64,000 bases of DNA. Source: Sporosarcina sp. Marseille-Q4063 (lineage in GTDB: Bacteria; Bacillota; Bacilli; Bacillales_A; Planococcaceae). Positions within the stretch are counted from its first letter, which is position 1. Every line of letters begins with the position of its first letter. A program made the position numbers and the translations under genes. Of this stretch, positions 35,525-44,926 are shown piece by piece. The stretch is taken from positions 3,157,001 through 3,221,000 of the forward strand of contig NZ_CP070502.1 of NCBI RefSeq assembly GCF_018309085.1, written 5' to 3'. The notes under the pieces were generated by a model that saw only the letters and a list, made by a program, of their open reading frames with translations, had not been told where the DNA came from and searched no databases.

Positions 35525-36322
35525 ATGGCTATTATATCTTCACAGCAAACGATGAAAGATTGGCATATTAAGTCTACCGAAGAAGAAGGGTTCCATAAAG
35601 TTGTTATTCCAGGAAGAGAAGATTGTTCCGCTGTGCACATATCCCGATTAAATCTTTCGGCTGGAAACAGCTATATGATTAAATCTTTGGATTTAGAAAT
35701 GAATGCTGTTCTTTTAAAAGGAACAGCGAATATAAAATCTGAATACTTGGATCAAAAAATGTCACTTTATGACAGTTTTTATATACCGGGTAATAGTTAT
35801 GTTAATGTTACCGCAATTGAAGACACAATCTTTTATATAGGCGGAGCATTGTGTGAAGGACATGGAAAAGAGTTTTATCGTGAATACAATAAAAATCTAC
35901 CTTTAGGTGAGATTCACCAAATACATGGCGCTGGATCTGGGCAACGGGAAGTTCATTTCACCTTAAACCCTGAGGTGCCTGCCTCCAGATTAATTTGTGG
36001 ATTAACTTGGGGAGGGGATGGAACATGGACTAGTTGGCCACCCCACCAGCATGAAAATGATTTGGAAGAGGTTTATTGCTATTTTGATATGGATGAACCA
36101 AAGTTTGGATTGCATATTAGTTACTTAAAAACTCAAGAAAGCGATAATTTGGTTGCACATCATGTTACTAGTGGTGACATGGTACTAGTACCGCGTGGAT
36201 ACCATCCTACTGTAGCAAGTCCTGGCACTAGAAATACCTACTTTTGGGTATTGGCAGCTTTCTCGCATTCAAGCAGAAGATATGATCTAGCTATTCTTGA
36301 CCCTACGTTTGACGACATGTAA
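35525..36322 (+). CDS. IolB/KduI-family isomerase, IolB-like
   Basis: A 265-residue two-cupin protein of the KduI/IolB family (5-deoxyglucuronate isomerase type). The key segment TWTSWPPHQHENDLEEVYCYF matches the metal-binding His/Glu region of IolB; VPRGYHPTVASPGT supplies a later His. IolB and KduI open or isomerise deoxy-uronates. No other myo-inositol genes are seen, while KduD-like, kinase and KDPG aldolase genes follow or precede, so a uronate-type substrate is likelier. ATG 35525 follows TTGGAGG. Confidence 0.85.
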   Translation: MAIISSQQTMKDWHIKSTEEEGFHKVVIPGREDCSAVHISRLNLSAGNSYMIKSLDLEMNAVLLKGTANIKSEYLDQKMSLYDSFYIPGNSYVNVTAIEDTIFYIGGALCEGHGKEFYREYNKNLPLGEIHQIHGAGSGQREVHFTLNPEVPASRLICGLTWGGDGTWTSWPPHQHENDLEEVYCYFDMDEPKFGLHISYLKTQESDNLVAHHVTSGDMVLVPRGYHPTVASPGTRNTYFWVLAAFSHSSRRYDLAILDPTFDDM

Positions 36323-36351
36323 ATAAACTAATCAGATAAAGAGGTGTAGAT

Positions 36352-37110
36352 ATGAACTTATTCGATCTTACTGACAAAAAAGCTATTGTAACGGGTGCAG
36401 CCTCAGGGCTTGGCAAGGGTATGGCAGAAGGGTTAATGGAGGCAGGTGCTGAAGTTGTTATTTTAGATCTTTCACCCAATACTCCTAAGGTGGTAGACGA
36501 ATTACGAGAAAAGGGATTTAAAGCACATGGAATAGTAGCTAATTTAGGTGACAGGGAGGAATTACAATCTGCCTTTGATAATGCTATTAAACTTTTAGGT
36601 GGAACTTTAGATATTTTGATACCTGCTGCTGGTATTCAACGAAGACATAAAAGTGAGGATTTTCCGATTGAGGATTGGAATGCCGTAATGCATGTAAACC
36701 TCAATATTGTGTTTGAGATTAATCAACTAGCAGGCAAACTTATGTTAAATCAAGGTAAAGGAAAAATAATCAATATTGCCTCTATGTTAAGTTACTTTGG
36801 AGGATATACAGTTCCTGCATATGCAGCAAGTAAAGGCGCAGTTATGCAAATGACAAAAGCGTTGTCAAATGAATGGGCAGGACGGGGTGTAAATGTCAAT
36901 GCGGTTGCACCGGGATATATGGATACAGTCATGAATGTGAATATTATTAATGATAGTGAAAGAAATGAAAGCATTACAAAAAGAATACCAGCGGGTAGAT
37001 GGGGTACTTCTGAAGATATGAAGGGAGTAACAATCTTTCTTTCATCTGACGCTTCAAATTACCTAAATGGTGCTATTATTCCAGTCGATGGCGGTTATCT
37101 CGGAATGTAA
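36352..37110 (+). CDS. kduD: Short-chain dehydrogenase, KduD-like
   Basis: A 252-residue SDR enzyme: TGAASGLG cofactor motif, N-terminal LFDLTDKKAIVTG typical of KduD, catalytic Ser/Tyr/Lys (NIASM, YAASK) and the C-terminal IPVDGGYLGM. KduD reduces 2,5-diketo-3-deoxygluconate to KDG with NADH, the step after KduI. With the IolB/KduI-like gene 30 bases before and an aldolase in the same cluster, it supports a uronate-to-KDG route. Confidence 0.88.
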   Translation: MNLFDLTDKKAIVTGAASGLGKGMAEGLMEAGAEVVILDLSPNTPKVVDELREKGFKAHGIVANLGDREELQSAFDNAIKLLGGTLDILIPAAGIQRRHKSEDFPIEDWNAVMHVNLNIVFEINQLAGKLMLNQGKGKIINIASMLSYFGGYTVPAYAASKGAVMQMTKALSNEWAGRGVNVNAVAPGYMDTVMNVNIINDSERNESITKRIPAGRWGTSEDMKGVTIFLSSDASNYLNGAIIPVDGGYLGM

Positions 37111-37157
37111 AAGTTAGTTTGCATAAGAGTGAAAATACATTAAGAGAGGTGAAATAA

Positions 37158-38573
37158 TTGCTGATTCTCGTTCTTGAAGCTAGTACTACGTCAGCTAAAG
37201 CTCTACTCTATGATGATAGTAAAGGCATTGTAGATATTATAAGTAAACCTTTTTCCAAAAAGGTTAATGATGGCATTACACATGACACTGAGGGAATATA
37301 TAGCGCTGTTATGGAGGTGGGAAGGCAAATAGCAGCACATAAAGATATAGACGCTGTAGCACTTTGCAGTACTTGGCATAGTGTGGTGGTGTGTGATAGT
37401 AATATGAATCCACTAACCAAAACATACTTGTGGGGACATACCGGCGCCTCCAACGAGGTAGCGAAGTTAAGGAAGGACCCTCACCAAGTAAAGAAAATGT
37501 ATGAAAGAACAGGTTGTATGGTTCATGCTCTTTATCCAGCTTATAAGTTATTACACTTTAAAAATGAGGGATTGGACCTAAAAGATAAATATATTGCAGG
37601 TGAAGGCAGCTACTTGTTTTATAGAATGACGGGAGAAAGAATGGTTACGAATAGTATGGCCTCCGGTTCCGGATTGTTTAATATTCATACGCTTGATTAT
37701 GATGAGGAAGCTTTAGAGATGGTTGATCTAAATAAAAGTCAACTCGGGGAATTGTGCACCTATCAGGATGCACGTCCTCTCTCTAAAGAGGCGGCCAATT
37801 TGCTAGGTATTTGTGTAGGAATACCAGTAATACCAACTCATCCAGATGGTGCTTTAAATCAAGTCGGAGCCGGTGCATTAAAAGAAGGCATTATGAGTCT
37901 TTCTGTTGGAACAAGTGCTGCAATGCGATTATCATCCTCAAAACCTATTGTATCTAAAGGGATGGGGACATGGTGTTATCTGTCGCCCACATCTTGGTTG
38001 GCGGGGGCAGCAACTTCGGGAGCTTGCAACTGTTTAGATTGGTGTAAACAGACCTTTTTTCCAGAATCGACATCGTATGAGGAACTTGAAAATCAAAAAG
38101 TTGATATGAAAGAGATGCCTATTTTTCTCCCCTTTATGTTTGGAGAAAGATGTCCCGGATGGAGAGACGATAGATTGAGTGGATTTCACGATCTGCGTTC
38201 AACCCATACCACAACAGATATGTATTTTGGCGTGTTGGAAGGAATTCTAATGAATATTAGACAATGTTTTGATCATATTACGGATGAGATGGGGACTCCT
38301 GAAAAGATTATGGTATCGGGAGGGATCATTAAATCGACCAATTGGATACAAATGATGAGTGATATCTTGGGCGAAAGTTTGTACTGCTCCGACAATGAAC
38401 AGGCATCTGTATTGGGGGGGGCTATTATAGCTAGGGCTTATCTGGACAGTACCTTTAACCCAAATGAATATACAGCGGAGATTGGAAAAGTTATTAACCC
38501 AAATCCAAATATGTATGATCATTATAAAGAAAGATATAACCGTTATCTCCATTGGTATGAAAGGACATCTTAA
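37158..38573 (+). CDS. FGGY-family sugar kinase, gluconokinase-like
   Basis: A 471-residue FGGY kinase. The N-terminal ATP loop is ALEAST-like (LVLEASTTSAKALLYD), the central active-site segment is THPDGALNQVGAGA with catalytic Asp, and the C-terminal motif is VSGGIIKSTNWIQMMSDILG. It would phosphorylate a sugar acid or ketose, giving the phosphorylated substrate for the fused aldolase. TTG 37158 follows GAGAGGTG. Substrate not fixed; gluconate, KDG-like or xylulose-like are all possible. Confidence 0.88.
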   Translation: MLILVLEASTTSAKALLYDDSKGIVDIISKPFSKKVNDGITHDTEGIYSAVMEVGRQIAAHKDIDAVALCSTWHSVVVCDSNMNPLTKTYLWGHTGASNEVAKLRKDPHQVKKMYERTGCMVHALYPAYKLLHFKNEGLDLKDKYIAGEGSYLFYRMTGERMVTNSMASGSGLFNIHTLDYDEEALEMVDLNKSQLGELCTYQDARPLSKEAANLLGICVGIPVIPTHPDGALNQVGAGALKEGIMSLSVGTSAAMRLSSSKPIVSKGMGTWCYLSPTSWLAGAATSGACNCLDWCKQTFFPESTSYEELENQKVDMKEMPIFLPFMFGERCPGWRDDRLSGFHDLRSTHTTTDMYFGVLEGILMNIRQCFDHITDEMGTPEKIMVSGGIIKSTNWIQMMSDILGESLYCSDNEQASVLGGAIIARAYLDSTFNPNEYTAEIGKVINPNPNMYDHYKERYNRYLHWYERTS

Positions 38574-38675
38574 ACGTTTATAAAGCAGAACCATCATTCG
38601 ATACCTATTGAATTTACATTAGCGTGAATAAGTCTTTTTCAAGTTATGATTAGCTTGTAGACGGGGGGAGAATTA

Positions 38676-39626
38676 ATGTATGAAGTAGTTGTTACAGCTC
38701 GTTCCTTTGGTAAAGGAAATGATGCACCTATTAAACTGTTGGAGAGTAGTAAGTGCCGTGTCAAAAAGATATCAACTGAAAGTGCCTTGACTTCGAATGA
38801 ATTGATTGAGTACATTGAAAACGCTGATGCAGTTATAGCAGGTTTGGATGATTTTAGTGCAGAGGTTATTAATGCAGGTAAAAAGTTAAAGGTGATTTCT
38901 AGATATGGAGTGGGCTACGATAAAGTAGACATTGATGAAGCGACAAAAAAAGGAATAGCAGTTACTGTCACTCCAGGAGCAAATGAAAATTCAGTAGCCG
39001 ATTTGGCGGTAGGAGCTATGTTAGCCTGTGCTCGTCATATACCGCAAATGGATCAACAGATTAAGAATAACAAGGAAGGTAGGGCTCTGGGATTTGAGTT
39101 ATGGGGGAAAACCTGCGGCATTATTGGTACAGGGAGAATAGGCAGGGGTGTTATTAAGCGTCTCAGTGGATTTAATATGCGGTTTTTATGCCATGATAAA
39201 TATCCGAATGAAGAACTTACCGAAGAATATGACATCAAATATTGTGAACTGGAAGAACTTCTCTCAGAATCTGATTTCATTTCAATTCATTGTCCGCTTA
39301 CAGTGGAAACAAGAAATATGATTGGTGAAAAACAATTGAAAATGATGAAAAACTCTGCTGTTATAGTAAACACAGCACGTGGCGGAATCATTGATGAAGA
39401 TGCTCTATACCATGCGCTTAAGGGGGGAATAGTCGCTGCCGCAGCCCTAGATGCAACGTTGCAAGAACCATCCTTCGACAGTCCATTATTAACTCTTCAA
39501 AACTGCTTAATTACTCCGCACATAGGAGGTTACACAATGGACGCGGTTCTGAATATGGGGATGTTGGCGGCTCAAAATGTCATTAATATTTTGGAAGATA
39601 AAAAATGCCCTCATAAAATTAATTAA
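38676..39626 (+). CDS. D-2-hydroxyacid dehydrogenase (second copy, SerA-like)
   Basis: A 316-residue member of the same superfamily as the first copy but closer to phosphoglycerate dehydrogenase (RYGVGYDKVDIDEATKKGI). Rossmann motif GIIGTGRIGRGV; catalytic Arg in TARGG, Glu in LQEP, His in TPHIGG. The two copies differ clearly in sequence, so they are not a recent duplication and probably act on different keto acids. It has GGGGGGAG before ATG 38676 and ends the catabolic run. Confidence 0.9.
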   Translation: MYEVVVTARSFGKGNDAPIKLLESSKCRVKKISTESALTSNELIEYIENADAVIAGLDDFSAEVINAGKKLKVISRYGVGYDKVDIDEATKKGIAVTVTPGANENSVADLAVGAMLACARHIPQMDQQIKNNKEGRALGFELWGKTCGIIGTGRIGRGVIKRLSGFNMRFLCHDKYPNEELTEEYDIKYCELEELLSESDFISIHCPLTVETRNMIGEKQLKMMKNSAVIVNTARGGIIDEDALYHALKGGIVAAAALDATLQEPSFDSPLLTLQNCLITPHIGGYTMDAVLNMGMLAAQNVINILEDKKCPHKIN

Positions 39627-39755
39627 AAGTATAATAAAAGAAAGACGAGTGATCAGCAGACAGAAACCCTTATCCACTTATTCGCAGCGGCGAAAATTAA
39701 AAAGGAGGTAAGGGATAAGCAAGTAAACGGTGCATTTTTGGGCATCATGGTCCAA

Positions 39756-39839
39756 TCAGAATTCATCCGGAATCGCTAACAACTCATTTTCGGAAATAAA
39801 GTTTTGAATCAATGTCTGAACCGTGATATTCTTATTCAT
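39756..39839 (-). other. 27-codon ORF, possible gene-start remnant
   Basis: On the minus strand an ATG preceded by AGAAGGA opens a 27-residue reading frame starting MNKNITVQTLIQNF and ending in PDEF and TGA. The start looks like that of a real gene, perhaps a transposase, but nothing follows in frame. The rest of the 368-base gap (39627-39994) holds no gene; its right end carries the gntR operator. Confidence 0.35.
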
Positions 39840-39905
39840 AAGAAATCCTTCTTTTCGTAAAAAGTTAGACTGGTAACAAACATTTTACACTTGAGGATTC
39901 ATGAA

Positions 39906-39938
39906 AATTTAAAATCTAAAGTATTAGCCTTTAAATTT
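39906..39938 (+). promoter_or_regulatory. Candidate autoregulatory operator of the gntR gene
   Basis: AAATTTAAA (39906-39914) and TTTAAATTT (39930-39938) form an inverted repeat, and TTTAAAATCTAAA (39908-39920) matches the motif found downstream of the aroQ-like promoter. It lies 57 bases before the gntR start. Confidence 0.6.
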
Positions 39939-39994
39939 GAACATGATATTCTCAAATTAGGAGATTATTAAATATATATAAGGAGGGGATTATT

Positions 39995-40681
39995 TTGATA
40001 AACAAGAATAGCTTAAGGTCAGACTCATTGGTAGAAGTTGCCTATCATCAAATTAAGCAGGACTTTTCTGTTAGGGTGGTCAATCCCGGAGAGAAGATTA
40101 TCATTAAGGATATGGTTGATCGGTATGGAATTAGTGAAACACCTATAAAACAGGCTCTAAATAGACTTATTGCGGAGGGACTAGTTGAGAATATCCCTAG
40201 ACGTGGTATGCGATTTAAAGAAGCAAACTGGGAAGATATTGAAGAAATGCTTGATACACGACTGATGTTGGAAACCTTTTTTGCACACAGAGTGATTGAG
40301 TCAGTTAGCTTAGATAATAAAATTATTGATGATATGAGAGAAAACATTAAACAACACTATAAAGCAATTGAAAAGATTGAAACTCTTGATGACTTTTTCG
40401 AAGTGTATAAAATTGATCACGACTTTCACTTAACCTATATGAAAGGTATGTGGAATAAAAAAATTCTACAAATATATGAAAGTATCGGAAGTCATTCGTT
40501 TTCATCTTTTTTATATGGTAAAAAGCCTAAAGAAAAGTTAATTAATGGTGTGTTAGAACATGAGGACATTTGTAATGCTTTGGAGAACAGAGATCTAAAG
40601 GCTTTAGAAGCAGCTATTAAGGTTCATAATGATAATGCAAAAGAATACATTAGCTTGATGATAAAAATGAAGAATATATAA
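39995..40681 (+). CDS. GntR-family regulator, FCD (FadR) subfamily
   Basis: A 228-residue regulator: N-terminal winged helix (VEVAYHQIKQDF, YGISETPIKQALNRLIAEGLVENIPRRG) and a helical C-terminal FCD domain with the metal-binding residues in DHDFHLTYM and later His positions (LEHEDI, KVHNDNAKEY). FCD regulators bind small carboxylic acids. It stands at the end of the sugar-acid cluster behind AAGGAGGGG, with a motif upstream that recurs at two cluster sites, so it is the probable cluster regulator. Confidence 0.92.
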   Translation: MINKNSLRSDSLVEVAYHQIKQDFSVRVVNPGEKIIIKDMVDRYGISETPIKQALNRLIAEGLVENIPRRGMRFKEANWEDIEEMLDTRLMLETFFAHRVIESVSLDNKIIDDMRENIKQHYKAIEKIETLDDFFEVYKIDHDFHLTYMKGMWNKKILQIYESIGSHSFSSFLYGKKPKEKLINGVLEHEDICNALENRDLKALEAAIKVHNDNAKEYISLMIKMKNI

Positions 40682-40911
40682 CCTGTAATAAGCTTTCTAG
40701 GCATATGCTTATGCATGAACAAGTGAAAAAAGAACCCGTTCCTGCTAACGTTAAATCACGATAATTATAATGGATACTTTAATTCAAATCCAGTTAAATT
40801 TCAATCATAATTTTTTAACTCGAAGTACTGGCTAAAAGATTAATTAACCATAGTCTTCATCAGTTAGTACTTTTGTATTAGGAGTCATTTATTATAAGGG
40901 TGGGATATTCA

Positions 40912-42084
40912 GTGTCCAAATCGAATCCTGAACGGTTAAGCGGTACTCGCAATAGAAATTTTTTTGTTAACACTTTACCTGGACTTATTCTTTGTTTAAC
41001 GGTAATGTTTTTCGGTATTTATCTTGCCGATTTGATAGGAGTACTAATTGTAAAGTTAAATTTATTACCAAAAGGTAGTGCAAGCCCAGTTTCTGGAATA
41101 TTCGTTGCCATATTAATCGGTATTGTGATTCGCAATACAATAGGTGTACATTCGAAACTAGTTGGAGGCGTTGTTTTTTCACTTAAGTATGCCTTGCGTG
41201 CGGGAATCATTCTACTAGGACTACGGCTTAGTTTAGCTGAAGCACTTAAACTTGGGGCATGGGGACTACCGCTCATTATTACTTGTATTTCCAGTGGTTT
41301 GTTAGTGACACTTTATTTCACTAAAAAAATGAATCAATCTAATAGACTGGGTACATTAATTGCTTGCGGAACTGGAATCTGTGGTGTAACCGCGGTTATG
41401 GCTACTGCTCCTGTTATCAAGGCAAGGGATAATGAAATCTCATATGCCGTTGCTAATATTACGATTTTCGGGTTAATTAGCATGCTATTTTACCCTTATT
41501 TAGCACATTTATTTTTTGCGAATGATCCAATTAAAGCTGGACTATTTTTAGGGACTGCTATTCATGATACAGCACAAGTGACGGGAGCTGCCCTAATTTA
41601 TAATCAAATGTATGATATTGAAAAAGTAGTGGACGTCGCGACTGTTACAAAGTTAACGAGAAACTTATTTATTATTGCCGTTATCCCGCTTGTTTCCTAC
41701 CTCTATTTTAGAAGTATTGGTAAAGAAAAAGCTGAAGAAAACCACAAACTACCCAAGTGGTATAAACTGGTACCACTTTTCGTAATTGGTTTTTTATTAC
41801 TAGCACTTGCAAGAACAGTCGGTGATATGATGGTTACGAACGGTAGGTTAGCCTATGGTATAATGGAACCCTCTTCCTGGGAAGGATTCTACCGTTATTG
41901 GAGCTCATTCGGGTCTACATATTTGTTGGGAATGGCAATGGCTGGTGTGGGATTATCCACAGACTTTAAAATGTTTAAGGGCCTCGGATTAAAACCATTT
42001 TATATCGGATTAATTGCAGCTATTTCAATTGGTTTAGTAAGTTTGACTCTGATTTCATTGTTCGGTCATTTAATTATCATTTAA
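40912..42084 (+). CDS. YeiH/UPF0324-family membrane protein
   Basis: A roughly 390-residue membrane protein with about ten spans. YALRAGIILLGLRLSL, GTGICGVTAVMATAPVIKA and GTAIHDTAQVTGAALIY are the family's hallmark stretches. Members are called putative sulfate exporters and have been linked to sulfonate or sulfite release, but function is mostly unproven. GTG 40912 follows AAGGGTGGG; an earlier GTG at 40900 overlaps that site. Placed after the gntR gene, it may export a by-product of the cluster or be unrelated. Confidence 0.85.
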   Translation: MSKSNPERLSGTRNRNFFVNTLPGLILCLTVMFFGIYLADLIGVLIVKLNLLPKGSASPVSGIFVAILIGIVIRNTIGVHSKLVGGVVFSLKYALRAGIILLGLRLSLAEALKLGAWGLPLIITCISSGLLVTLYFTKKMNQSNRLGTLIACGTGICGVTAVMATAPVIKARDNEISYAVANITIFGLISMLFYPYLAHLFFANDPIKAGLFLGTAIHDTAQVTGAALIYNQMYDIEKVVDVATVTKLTRNLFIIAVIPLVSYLYFRSIGKEKAEENHKLPKWYKLVPLFVIGFLLLALARTVGDMMVTNGRLAYGIMEPSSWEGFYRYWSSFGSTYLLGMAMAGVGLSTDFKMFKGLGLKPFYIGLIAAISIGLVSLTLISLFGHLIII

Positions 42085-42174
42085 CCAGATTCATCAGAAT
42101 TCCTCCGCTTCCATCGCTCGAGTTGCATACTAGTAAAAGTATACTAGTATCACCGGTGAAATAAATTGGTTTTA

Positions 42175-42261
42175 GGTACCTGGTTTTAGGTACCTGTGCA
42201 AGACACCGGTTTTAGGTACCTGTGCAAGACACTATTCAGTTAATACACTACAATGGTTTTA
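42175..42261. repeat. Ladder of truncated left-end copies of the GGTACC repeat
   Basis: Three partial left ends of increasing length precede the full copy: GGTACCT (from 42175), GGTACCTGTGCAAGACAC (from 42189, 18 bases) and a 40-base piece (42215-42254). Each, and the full copy at 42262, is preceded by the same flank, GGTTTTA or GTTTTA. The pattern is repeated restarts from one flank with later stops each time. Confidence 0.9.
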
Positions 42262-42426
42262 GGTACCTGTGCAAGACACTATTCAGTTAATACACTACAA
42301 TTGCATAAAATCAAAAGGGGATATCGACTATATAACACTTTGTCGATATCCCCTTTGTTTTAATATCCATAATCATGAATAGTCATAATTGCACCGTGCA
42401 CAGGTACCTTTTTACAGGTACCTTTT
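42262..42426. repeat. GGTACC palindromic repeat, full copy 6, with right-end duplication
   Basis: The 147-bp element spans 42262-42408 and lies between convergent genes. Right after it, ACAGGTACCTTTTT, that is the last nine element bases plus five flank bases, is repeated at 42414-42427. The stretch 42428-42476 is the conserved tail of the ABC permease gene that also occurs at 21018-21043. Confidence 0.93.
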
Positions 42427-42476
42427 TATTTAGGCTTTTAATTCTGAAGCAAAAATTGTCATTAACCAACACCCCA

Positions 42477-43250
42477 TTAATAATGTGCAAGTAATCCCTT
42501 TTTCATCGCAACTCGTTCACAATAGAAAAAAAATACTAGTCCTAAAGCGAAATAGAAAATGGCATTAAATCCGAGAATCAAAAAATCTCCTAGTCCAATT
42601 TGAGTTAAGGTGACGCCGTCAATCATTATTTGGCGTACAAGATCCACACCTTTTACGAATGGAAGAAAAGCGAAAAACGGTGCGACTGATAATGGGATAA
42701 AAGTTAATGCAGCTAATACAAATTGCAATATTTGTAAAAATGCTTGAACCTGCTTCAATATGATTGATATGCCAGCAATCATAAACCCGACACCGAACAT
42801 GCTTATTAAAGTGAGGATGAGAACTGGCATGATTGCTATGGCATCAAGATTTAGCCACTGTCCGGTTGTAAGCATTGATAAATAAAGCAAACCAACGATA
42901 ATAAAGAAATATAGGGCTGTCGTTGCGAGTAGTCGAGTCACCATAATTCGCCAAATACCCATTGGTGACATACAAAGTTGTTCCAGCGTACCGCGCATTG
43001 CCTCATTTGTAATCTCCCATCCAATGCTGTTCATCACAGTCATCGCTAGAAACCAAAAAATATAATTTACAATCGCATATTGAATATTAAGATCCTGCGT
43101 ACTAGGGTCGCCGATTAATTGGATTCCAGTGAACATGCCCAGAAAAATGATATAAAACGTAAAGACCATAGCGAGCGTATTCGGTAAATACCGTTTCAAT
43201 TCGATATATTCTTTTCTTACATTTGCCTTGAGGAGGTTAGCCCAATACAT
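42477..43250 (-). CDS. ABC-2 type transporter permease
   Basis: A 257-residue membrane protein with six spans. ANLLKANVRKEYIELKRYLPN precedes the first span; WEITNEAMRGTLEQLCMSPM is the ABC-2 coupling-helix region. It pairs with the ATPase, whose gene overlaps it by 14 bases, and would export a drug, lipid or peptide. Its 3' end exists as a second, truncated copy at 21 kb between repeats. Confidence 0.88.
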   Translation of the reverse strand: MYWANLLKANVRKEYIELKRYLPNTLAMVFTFYIIFLGMFTGIQLIGDPSTQDLNIQYAIVNYIFWFLAMTVMNSIGWEITNEAMRGTLEQLCMSPMGIWRIMVTRLLATTALYFFIIVGLLYLSMLTTGQWLNLDAIAIMPVLILTLISMFGVGFMIAGISIILKQVQAFLQILQFVLAALTFIPLSVAPFFAFLPFVKGVDLVRQIMIDGVTLTQIGLGDFLILGFNAIFYFALGLVFFFYCERVAMKKGLLAHY

Positions 43251-44211
43251 ATTCTTTTTCCCCCTTCACAATTTTCATGAAAATCTGTTCGAAGTTTATC
43301 GTATTGCGATCAATTGATTCCACAGGAGTGTTTTCCATTTTTAAAACGTCAAATAGATCATAAATCTCATCACTCTTTGTTAAATGAATTTGTAGAATTG
43401 ACTGCATTGTATCCGTTGTATAGTCATATTGCGGAAACTTTTGTTGTAAAATATGTTGTTGTTGGTCGCTCAAAACATCGCCAAGCGTTATCGAATACGC
43501 ACGAACTTCAAATAGTTTCATAAGATTTTCGACTTTATCATCAACAACGATTTTTCCATCGTTAATGATCACTGTTCGATCGCATAAATCTTGTATAACA
43601 TTCATGTCATGGGAACTGATGATAATCGTTCGGTTATAATCTTTTACAATCGTTCTTAATAATTCACGTACTTCATACCCAGTTTCCACATCCAACCCAA
43701 GCGTAGGCTCGTCCAATAAAATGACATCGCTATTCGCAAGCATCGCCACAGCAATCGCAAGTTTTTGCTGCATTCCGCGTGATAGCCGATTAACAAGTTC
43801 ATTTTCCTTCTCTTTTAAGTTAAAACTTTCTAAGAGGTCCTCGATTTGATTGGAAACCTCTTTACGTGATGCACCTCGATTCCCAGCGAAATATTCAAGG
43901 TTTTCCCTCACTGTTAATCGCCAATACAAGTTTCGATTCCCTTCTAACACCGCACTAATATGTTTCAATGCCCCAAGGCGTTTCTCGCGATTGTTCATCC
44001 CGTTTATCGTAATTGTTCCAGCATCAGGAATAAGTAAACCGCAAATCATTTTAATAGTCGTCGTCTTACCGGCACCATTCGGCCCTAATAATCCAAGGAT
44101 CTCGCCTTGGTTTACTGTAAACGAAACATCACTTACTGCTTGGATGTGTTCTTTGGATTTTCTCTTTTTATATGACTTCATTAGGTTTTTTACTTGTATT
44201 ATGGGTTTCAT
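43237..44211 (-). CDS. ABC-2 type transporter ATP-binding protein
   Basis: A 324-residue ATPase: Walker A GPNGAGKTT, Q-loop region SAVLEGNRNLYWRLTV, signature LSRGMQQKLA, Walker B VILLDEPTLGLD and switch His in SSHD. The C-terminal 90 residues are the extra domain found in DrrA/NatA-type exporters. GAAAGGACG precedes ATG. The start of this gene faces a degraded region, so its promoter lies within 44212-44300. Confidence 0.93.
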   Translation of the reverse strand: MKPIIQVKNLMKSYKKRKSKEHIQAVSDVSFTVNQGEILGLLGPNGAGKTTTIKMICGLLIPDAGTITINGMNNREKRLGALKHISAVLEGNRNLYWRLTVRENLEYFAGNRGASRKEVSNQIEDLLESFNLKEKENELVNRLSRGMQQKLAIAVAMLANSDVILLDEPTLGLDVETGYEVRELLRTIVKDYNRTIIISSHDMNVIQDLCDRTVIINDGKIVVDDKVENLMKLFEVRAYSITLGDVLSDQQQHILQQKFPQYDYTTDTMQSILQIHLTKSDEIYDLFDVLKMENTPVESIDRNTINFEQIFMKIVKGEKEYVLG

Positions 44212-44571
44212 TGATAACGTCCTTTCTGCTACAAAGTATCTAGCTTTACTAGAGTTCTACATTTCTATGGGGGAGTCCTCTATTTAATTTTGGGGGATTT
44301 GTGCGGAATAAAAATTAGAAGTCGACTCTATAGGGCAAAGACACTTTTATAATGTAGGGTGTTTTGGAATATCATTGATTGGACAACGGATGATAAAATA
44401 AGCGCGATTGAGGAGAGGATTGACGCGGCATAATAAAAATCCAGTAAAAAGGGCTTCCCGTGCTATTTCAAGAATGGATACTCTGACAAATACATCTTAC
44501 ATATCGGATACTTTGGTACCGCTTATAGCTCTGGATTATAACTGACACCGATTGCTATCAGGCCAGCAAGT

Positions 44572-44926
44572 ATGCTATGCAATGCGCCACCGGTTTTCAT
44601 CCCAGAAAACGTTCACCATATCCTTTCTGTGGATGAAATTATGATTGTTACAATGATCGGAGTTGCGGTTGCTATCTTATTTACCTATTATGAAAGATTA
44701 AGATATGCGAGTGAAATCAGTAAATTCTTATTCAAAAGGATTCCACATGAAGTGTATCGGCTTGTTTATGGGTCTTGTCGTTATGTTGGCTTATATGGAT
44801 GCTAGATGGATAAATATTTTGGGTGTGATGAGTATTGCGCTGGTTTCTGGATTGCTTCATACGCATGGGGTTAATTATGGGGTGATGTTTATGGTTTTGT
44901 ATGCGGCTCCTTGGTTGGTTGGGTGA
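44572..44926 (+). pseudogene. Probable frameshifted small membrane protein gene
   Basis: Two overlapping reading frames each encode a hydrophobic stretch: frame one has DEIMIVTMIGVAVAILFTYYERLRY, frame two has CIGLFMGLVVMLAYMDARWINILG and ends LYAAPWLVG. Joined by a frameshift near 44730 they would make one small two- to four-span protein. No clear ribosome site exists. The 270 bases before it hold only short broken frames. Confidence 0.35.
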
